64,000 bases of DNA from Luidia sarsii (Eukaryota > Echinodermata > Asteroidea > Paxillosida > Luidiidae). Shown piece by piece: positions 22,985 to 64,000 of the stretch (positions are counted from its first letter, which is position 1; every line of letters starts with the position of its first letter). The stretch spans positions 22,806,453 to 22,870,452 of the forward strand of contig OX465102.1 of assembly GCA_949987565.1 (NCBI GenBank), in the 5' to 3' direction. Below the pieces are notes generated by a model, which saw only the letters and a program-made list of their open reading frames with translations, had not been told where the DNA came from and did no database searches. Position numbers and translations under genes: made by a program.

Positions 22985-23313
22985 CAACTTCGTACCGGGA
23001 CCTCTGAATTGGGAGTGCAGGTGATGTTGCCACGGGCCGAGCACTCCCAATACGGGCACCACCGCTGTCCAAGTCTCAAGCAAAGACAGCTCTCAGTCTA
23101 CCCCAACAATCAATGTGTAGAGTGACAGATGTTCAATCGTGCCAGGTTTGACTCGCTTGTACACAGTGTGCTCTTATGGATCTATGCCACAGGTATCTAT
23201 TGATCCCGATTGTTTATGGAGTTTTGAACAGGGCACATTAATAACAAAATAAAAAAATCCCGGTGTGGTGGCGATTGGCACTAAAAAGTCACCCGGTGCA
23301 AAGTGGTTAAGCC
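22985..23313 (-). mobile_element. Inverted-repeat element related to the 92-bp satellite (SatE)
   Basis: One end carries GGGACCTCTGAATTGGGAGT, GTGATGTTGCCA and TACGGGCACCACCGCTGTC, which follows the order of the 92-bp satellite unit at 31536-35684. The other end, read on the - strand, begins GGCTTAACCACTTTGCACCG, the same start as the satellite-like fragment at 49692 (GGCTTAACCACTTCGCACAG). The inner part, with GTGCCAGGTTTGACTCGCTT, recurs at 30055-30245. Confidence 0.6.
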
Positions 23314-23463
23314 AATTTGTGCTGACGGTTCAGTGTAGTTAGTGTTAATAGTACTGACGATAAAAAAAAATGCCATGCACAGTCTGTATGGGGCTCTTCC
23401 AAAAGCACAGCTCCTGGCCCCGGTCTCCTTTCATCTTGGATTGGAAGAGTTTATATCCAGATT

Positions 23464-23605
23464 CGATCTTGAAGGTTTGCATGGTGGAAGTACAGAGTGG
23501 AAGGTTTGTGTTGACATCATGCGCACAATCTCTTGTGAGGTGGAGTGTGCCTCTGAAAAGAGCCGGTAACTCACCGTTTCAGGCAGTGTACTTCCACCGT
23601 CATCA
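23464..23605 (+). mobile_element. TTTGCGGTGACACCATG foldback element, decayed copy
   Basis: GAAGGTTTGCATGGTGGAAGTAC, a decayed GTGTTGACATCATG, TCTGAAAAGAGCCGGTAACTC and GTACTTCCACCGTCATCAGC occur in family order. Confidence 0.55.
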
Positions 23606-23884
23606 GCATTAACAGTCGATCTACACCCACTTTATATCCACAACACAGAGTGTCCACGTCCTCAGAACTAACATACAGGTAGTTAGTTTCCTTATATTTA
23701 CCTACAGAACCATTTTAAGGTATAAAATTAGCAAAGAAAATTGGAATGCACTAGGACTTTTACCGAAATCTCTGGATTAACAAATGTGAAAATAGCTTGG
23801 GTTGATACGGGTTGATAGAAAAAACGATGTCTCATTCCTAACAAATTGGACATGGTGCACCCATGCAAATTTGCTGCATTGCAC

Positions 23885-24650
23885 AGCCATAGCCACAGCT
23901 TTAGGCTTAGCCACAGCTTTAGCCCTTATGACAGCATCTGCTCTAACCACGGCCTTAGCAATAATCATAGCCAGAATCAAAGCCACAGCCAGTCATTGTC
24001 AGAACCAGAGTCATAGCCACAACCATGGCATAAGCCATAGCTTCAGCCCCACTCATAGCCCTAGCCAAAGCCATAGCCAAAGAAAAATCCAGAACCAAAT
24101 ACAGTCTTAGCATAGCCATAGCCTTAGCATAGCCATAGCCTTAGCATAGCCATAGCCTTAGCATAGCCATAGCCTTAGCATAGCCATAGCCTTAGCTTTA
24201 GCTTTAACCCTAGCCAGAACCAAAGCCACAGCCTTAGCATAGTTATAGTCTTAGCTTTAACCCTAGCCACATCCATACCCAGATTAAAAGCCTCAGCATT
24301 ATCATAGCCATAGCTTTAGCTTTAGCTTTAACCCTAGCCACAACCATGAACAGAACCAAACCCACAGCCTTAGCATAGCATTAGCCTTAGCTTTAACCCT
24401 AGCCACAACCATAGCCACAACCAAAGCCACAGCTTTAGCATAGCCATAGCTTTAAAATTACTTTTAGGCATAGGGCCAAAGCCATTAACAAAGCCACTGT
24501 CATAGTCATAGCCAGAACAACAAGCCAAGGCCCTAGCAAGAACCATAGCACTTACAGTGTAGCCATCGCCAATGCCAGAACCATAGCCATAGCCTTAACA
24601 CCAGCCACAGTCACACAGAAATAGCAAAACCCAGAGTTACAGTCCAACAT
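23885..24650 (+). repeat. Degenerate satellite of AGCCAT/TTAGCA-type short units
   Basis: Hexamer-like units AGCCAT, AGCCAC, TTAGCA and TTTAGC follow one another for about 760 bp. At about 24110-24195 a homogeneous stretch repeats a 17-mer, TTAGCATAGCCATAGCC, five times. No gene. Confidence 0.85.
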
Positions 24651-25883
24651 CTTATAAAGGCTCTCAAAAGTAGCCAGAATCAAGCCTTGCCAGATTGTGA
24701 ACAATTCTGCCGTATTTGTTTTCTTAAACTCAAATATACCACTTATTCAGGCCCTCACTTTCTGGCCAAATAGCAACCACTTTCCCAGAAAGTAATTCTT
24801 GTTTTTCAGTTTTCCTTTTTTTTTGGAATGGATAAAGCATCATAATTCTGAAAGCAATTTTTTTGCGAAATTAAAAATGTACATAATCATACTCTGTTGA
24901 TCTGGAAATTTAAAGTAGGAAAATAGTTCTTCAAGTCAGTTATTCAAAACTAACGGGAACAAGTTTGGGGAAAAGTTCTCTTTCCCCTACAAGAGTATTA
25001 GTACACCTAAACAGTGATAATAAAACTGAAAGACCCATGTCACCTAGGAACATATTAAATTAATCGGAAACTACATGTAGTTTACGCTGTTTTGTCAAAG
25101 TCGTAGTTTCGTTTCATAAAATGTCGTTTCACTGTTGAAGAAGCACAGACTTTGTTCGTTTGGTTCTCTATGTTACAAGGCACGAAACACTGCCTAAGCG
25201 TGGAACTGCACGTCAGAGGCCATCTACGCTTTCAAAGCATGCATTTTGGACAGAGGTTTTGTTGCGTACTGTTAGTGATGCATACGCCTTTTGCTCTATA
25301 CGGTACAGCACACTGCAAAACGTATTTGTACACACCATGCACAACGAAACCTCTACATGAGTGAAGGGTGCGACACACTTACAGCAGAGTCAGAGAGAAG
25401 CTGATCCTATGCTTGCCTGCTAACTTTCCCAACAATCTACCCTATAAAAATGTCATTCCGTTGAAAATAAAAGCTAGTACAAATCATGGCTGCGTCCTGG
25501 TATCCCGCCCAGTTCCACCAGTGTCCACTCATCGTGCTCACTGACACACTGAGTTGAGTCCAAGTCACCCATTCAGTTTCCCGTCGGGTCAAGAAAACTC
25601 TGCCCGACTGTCAAGCAGCCTCCACTCGGGTCCCACAGCAGAGTACCAGTCATGGCCATTGCCCAATAGATATAAACTACTCCTTTGCATGGGGGGACCA
25701 GACCACACACACTTCCTCCAATAGTTTGTAAACTGTCAATCGCTACCCTGACTCGGGCCAGTGATATCAAACCCCAGCCAAGTGTGTGGATGTGCAGCAC
25801 CGGTCTACTCCTCAGCAGAGTCAGAGGTCGCTGATCGCAGAGAGGGGGTCACCAAGCCGGAGGAGGACAGAGTTCGCCAGCCA
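24651..25883. other. Region downstream of the formin stop; 3' UTR not delimited
   Basis: On the - strand this follows the formin stop codon, so part of it should be 3' UTR. I found no AATAAA or ATTAAA on the - strand here, so the transcript end is not determined. No other gene is recognised. Confidence 0.4.
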
Positions 25884-60167
<34,284 letters not shown>

Positions 60168-60642
60168 CTGCACACACAAAATAGTCGAGCAAATCAGTGT
60201 CACATCAGAAGAAAAACATACCACACACATAATAGATGCGTTCCCACTCACAAAATATCCCCTATCCACTTTCCAATTTGTTGAATCTTTCTAGATTCAA
60301 AAATTGTTCCCCCCCCCATGTGTGCAAAGTGAGATCAAACACAAATAATCGAAATTGCAGTTCTTCTTGCGATTTTCCGGAAATTTTGTGTCAGCCTGTG
60401 TGTGACTGTGAACGCTGTTGAAAAGAGAAAATCCACATGGTGGGCATAAAACATACAGTACATTGTACAAGCATGTATACACATGTACGGTACATTGTAC
60501 AGTACAGTACCCGGTATGTATGCATTTACAGTACAGTGTATGTGAATGGTAACACAAAAACTTTGCACGCAGCTTTGACCTTTGACATTTTGATCCTAGC
60601 GGGAGAGCCCTTTTTTGAGCTTATGTTATACATGCACATGTA

Positions 60643-60811
60643 CAGTGGAACATCGCTATATACCGAACATTCGGCGATAACGAACATGCCCGTTGGCTCC
60701 CGATTTGATTCCATCGATATGTGGCCGTAGCTGCTATAACGAATGACTGCTATACCAAACAGTTTTCATGGTTCCCATGATGTTCGTTATAACGACGTTC
60801 CAGTTCCACTG
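60643..60811. mobile_element. 169-bp pogo/Tigger-like MITE with TA target duplication
   Basis: Left end CAGTGGAACATCGCTATATA with CGATAACGAAC; right end the inverse of CAGTGGAACTGGAACGTCGT, TATAACGAAC. Flanked by TA on both sides (60641-60642, 60812-60813). Such ends are typical of pogo-like Tc1/mariner elements. No transposase is present. Confidence 0.75.
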
Positions 60812-60835
60812 TACTGTACATTATGTTGTTTACCT

Positions 60836-62760
60836 GTACATGTACATGTACATGTACCGGTACATGTACAATGTACCAGTACATGAAGGCCTACCGGGTA
60901 GCTGCTTTCTGCATGTACATGTACATGTACATGTACAGGTACATGTACATGTATACAGGTACATGTAATGTATGCACATGTACATGCACACATGTGCATA
61001 CATGTACATGTACATGTATGTCATATGTGCATGTACAAATGTACATGTACATGTACATGTACCTCTGTATACATGTACAGGTACAGTACTGTACACATGT
61101 ACATGCATTGGTACCCCAGTATGTACATGTACATGTACTGGTACAGGTACATGTGTACTGTACATGTTTGTACATAATTGTACCCCAGGATGAACTTCCT
61201 GATAGGAAATGGAAATACAGTACATGTACATTGTACAATACATACAGTACGTAATGTACATGTATACACATGTACATGTACATGTATGTGACATGTGTAC
61301 ACTTTACAGTACACTGTACATGTACCAGAAGATCAGATTTATGCATTGTCCTAATGTCCTATTTACATGTAGTATATAAGTTTACACAATTAATGAAAAG
61401 TGCTTTGAATGACAAAGCAAACATCCCTTGTGGTTAATTGTGTCAAGAGACACATGACACCGATAGGGGTGTATTGGCACCCTGCCCAAGCCCAGAGGAA
61501 TTCACAGCCTTATGTATACATGTACACGTACATGTACATGTACATGTTATGTGGACTATAATAGAGTACAGTACATGTACCAGAGTTTGTACATGTACAT
61601 GTACAGTGTGTACACTGTAGTTATAAATCATCTTGTGGGCAATACATTACAAGGCAATGAATCATGCAATGCCAATGGCCAGGTATTTATTCACCCAATG
61701 CCAAGGTCAAAACAGGTGGAATGCGCACAGCAGTCCTACCAGTACATGTATAGGTACTACTGTACAGTGAACGTTTGCGCTACATGTACAGTAACATGTC
61801 TGTACATATACAGTACATGTACCTGTACAATATACATGTACCTGTACATGTACATACCGGCACAGTATACACAGTGAACATGTACACGTGTACATGTACA
61901 TGCAATGTACATGTACGTACCGGTACCCGCAATGTGTACATGTATACTATGTACTGTACAGTACACACATGTACCGGTACATGTACATGTACAGGTACGT
62001 ACACGCAGCATGTACCGAACTACCGATATACATGTACATGTACATGTACACGCAGCATGTACCGATACATGTACAGTACATGTACATGTACATATGTATA
62101 CGAGTACGTGTATAAACACCTGTATAAACACCTGTATACATTGTACATGTATGTGTACTGTACATGAACACCTGTATACATGTACATGTACATGTATACG
62201 TGTATGTACATGTACACATGTACATTACATTGTGTACATTGTGTACATGTCCGTACACTCATACAGTATACAGTGTAGTGTATGGTACATGTACATGTAC
62301 AGTATATATGTACATGCACATGTACATGTATATCGTACAGAACATGTACATGTATCCATGTACCGGTACATGTACATGTACACGTACATGTACATGTATG
62401 CAAGTGTACAATATGATGTCAATAAACACTTTTTTAGTCACATTGCAGACTTTTCAAAGATATCCCGAAAGTCCGAATACCGTACCGGTAGTCCAAATAA
62501 AATTTTGTTTATGCATATATATATACAAAACACATGTACACAATGTACTGTACTCTACATGTACCGGTACACGTACACTGTACTTACAAGTTACATACAT
62601 GTACGTGTACCCGGTACATGTATTGGTACAGTGTACATGTACATGTATACTGTACATTTTGTATTAACATTATATTAAAGCTTAGGGCACTGCAGTCTTG
62701 CATCATACATTCTGAATGCCTACTGACATACATGTACCGTACCAGTGTACTGTACTGGTA
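60836..62760. repeat. Dense TACATG palindromic hexamer clusters upstream of the visible formin exons
   Basis: Clusters at about 60836-61340, 61520-61610, 61741-62410 and 62530-62760 consist of the self-complementary hexamer TACATG with GTACCGGTAC, GTACAGTAC and GTACACGTAC variants. All frames across it give Cys/Thr/His/Tyr/Met-rich nonsense. Confidence 0.9.
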
Positions 62761-62801
62761 CATGCTGTCCCACATCTTCACACCACTCCTGTCTGGGTTT
62801 G

Positions 62802-62836
62802 ACCATGGAGCTACACTGTATAAGTAGCTCCATGGT
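62802..62836. repeat. Perfect 13-bp hairpin
   Basis: ACCATGGAGCTAC at 62802-62814 against GTAGCTCCATGGT at 62824-62836, 9-nt loop. Confidence 0.8.
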
Positions 62837-62984
62837 TTTGTTTGACCATGTGCAGTCTTTGAAAGGGGCAACCAGTCCATGCTCTCATGTATTGGACTGC
62901 ACTTCTTTGGTGGTTGTCATCGCCGGATTACGGAGAGCGTGACATTACAATTCAGTTGGCTGCCTGGGGTTGCAGAACACACAG

Positions 62985-63160
62985 TTGGTCATCGATAAAA
63001 AAGATTGAAAGAGAGGAAGAGAGAGAGGGGACAGAAGAGGGAGAGAGAAAGAGAGACAGAGAGAGGGGAGGTGGGAGAGGGGGGAGAGTGAGAGGGGAGA
63101 GAGAGAGAGAGAAGGGGGAAGGGGAGAGTGACAGAGATAGATGCATGCATGCATGCATGT
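62985..63160. repeat. GAGAGG purine tract followed by (GCAT)n
   Basis: GAGA/GGGGAGA-rich from about 63005 to 63140, then ATGCATGCATGCATGCATG at about 63142-63160 and a short TACATG run. Confidence 0.85.
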
Positions 63161-63429
63161 ACATGTACATGTAGGTAGGGTGTACAGAGTTGACTCCAAA
63201 ACAGGAAGGCAGACAAGCGCCTTGTGGAGACTCCAATCTCACTTCAGCATGAAAAGAGGCCCTGGCCTGGAATGAAGGAAAATCCATATAACATTAGCCA
63301 GAAAGTAATTGGATGGCACCATTATATTGCCTTGGAAAAAATGCGCCAGGACTCCAGGGGGGGGGAACTTGCTTCCCACCATATGGTCCCACGCACCCCC
63401 TTGCGAAAACTTAAGTACAGCCTTCATAC

Positions 63430-63680
63430 TGGACACTGTACATGTGTACTGTACATGTTTGTACAAGTACATGTTGTACATGTACTGTACACTGTGAACA
63501 GCACATGTACGTACATGTACAATGTACATGTACATGTGTACCGGTACATGTACGGTACAGTAGTTCCGGTACATGTACATGTACAATGTATACAGCATTA
63601 CTGGGTACAGTGTAATGTACATCTACGTACCTTTTACGTACCGGGTATATGTGTAAATGTACATGTACAGTGTATGGTCT
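63430..63680. repeat. TACATG palindromic hexamer cluster
   Basis: Same repeat type as 60836-62760. The rest of 63160-64000 shows no exon that continues the formin upstream. Confidence 0.85.
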
Positions 63681-64000
63681 TCGATCACTGTCTTTTAATA
63701 CCAAACAAATTATGACAAGGAAGCAGCAGATTCAATCCAAATTAAAATTATCACATTGACCACATTGTGCCTTTGGACTTCAAGTACAATAATTGCCCCA
63801 ACTGTGGTGGACTTCCTTTATCTCTAGGAAATGGCTAATGATATTTATTTGTGCCACAGCGTACATGTAGAATGGCACGGTTTGTTGCCATTGTACAGCG
63901 GGCAATGACAGGAAGTGAGCGGCACACTCCAACCCACACGCTGCAAATGTGGAATATATGATCAAATCAATGCTAGCTTTGAGGGCATGAAGCTGGCTTT

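Noticed and set aside
60823..62760. Cys/Thr/His/Tyr-rich frames of up to 257 codons
   Set aside because: They arise from TACATG repeats in every frame of both strands.

Overview
This is animal genomic DNA. The protein-coding content is spliced, most of the sequence is intron or repeat, and tRNA-derived SINEs, foldback/MITE elements, minisatellites and long simple repeats are abundant. A diaphanous-type formin with two apparent U12-type AT-AC introns fits a lineage that kept many minor-spliceosome introns. My inference, not proven from the sequence, is a marine invertebrate deuterostome, such as an echinoderm or lancelet.

Layout. Positions 1-954 hold the 3' part of a rhodopsin-class GPCR gene on the + strand, from just before TM3 to the stop; its 5' part lies outside the window. 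Positions 955-25,883 are gene-poor: a 1.2-kb polypyrimidine tract, several families of inverted-repeat elements (one nested inside another, one with near-perfect arms and a 9-bp target duplication), a 30-bp minisatellite and a degenerate AGCCAT-type satellite. I recognise no convincing second gene there.

Positions 25,884-60,167 on the - strand hold a nearly complete Diaphanous-related formin gene. I resolved 22 coding exons (3,252 nt, 1,083 codons plus stop) whose splice phases are all compatible. In order they encode the end of the GTPase-binding region, the armadillo DID/FH3 region, a short coiled coil, a proline-rich FH1, the FH2 actin-nucleating domain, the DAD autoinhibitory motif and a glutamine-rich tail. 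The first coding exon(s) are not visible and probably lie beyond 64,000. Two introns (44,111-45,365 and 28,592-29,220) start with ATATCCTTT, end in AC and carry a near-consensus U12 branch site 12 nt from the 3' end.

The introns hold most of the window's repeats: a 4.1-kb array of about 45 copies of a 92-bp satellite that appears to derive from the end of a dispersed inverted-repeat transposon; 71-bp, 22-bp and about 11-bp minisatellites; G/A-rich tracts that run into two 3' splice sites; a LINE-like fragment; many SINE copies; and dense palindromic TACATG repeats, found almost only in the right-hand 38 kb. Coordinates of exons are base-precise by splice logic; coordinates of repeats are approximate.
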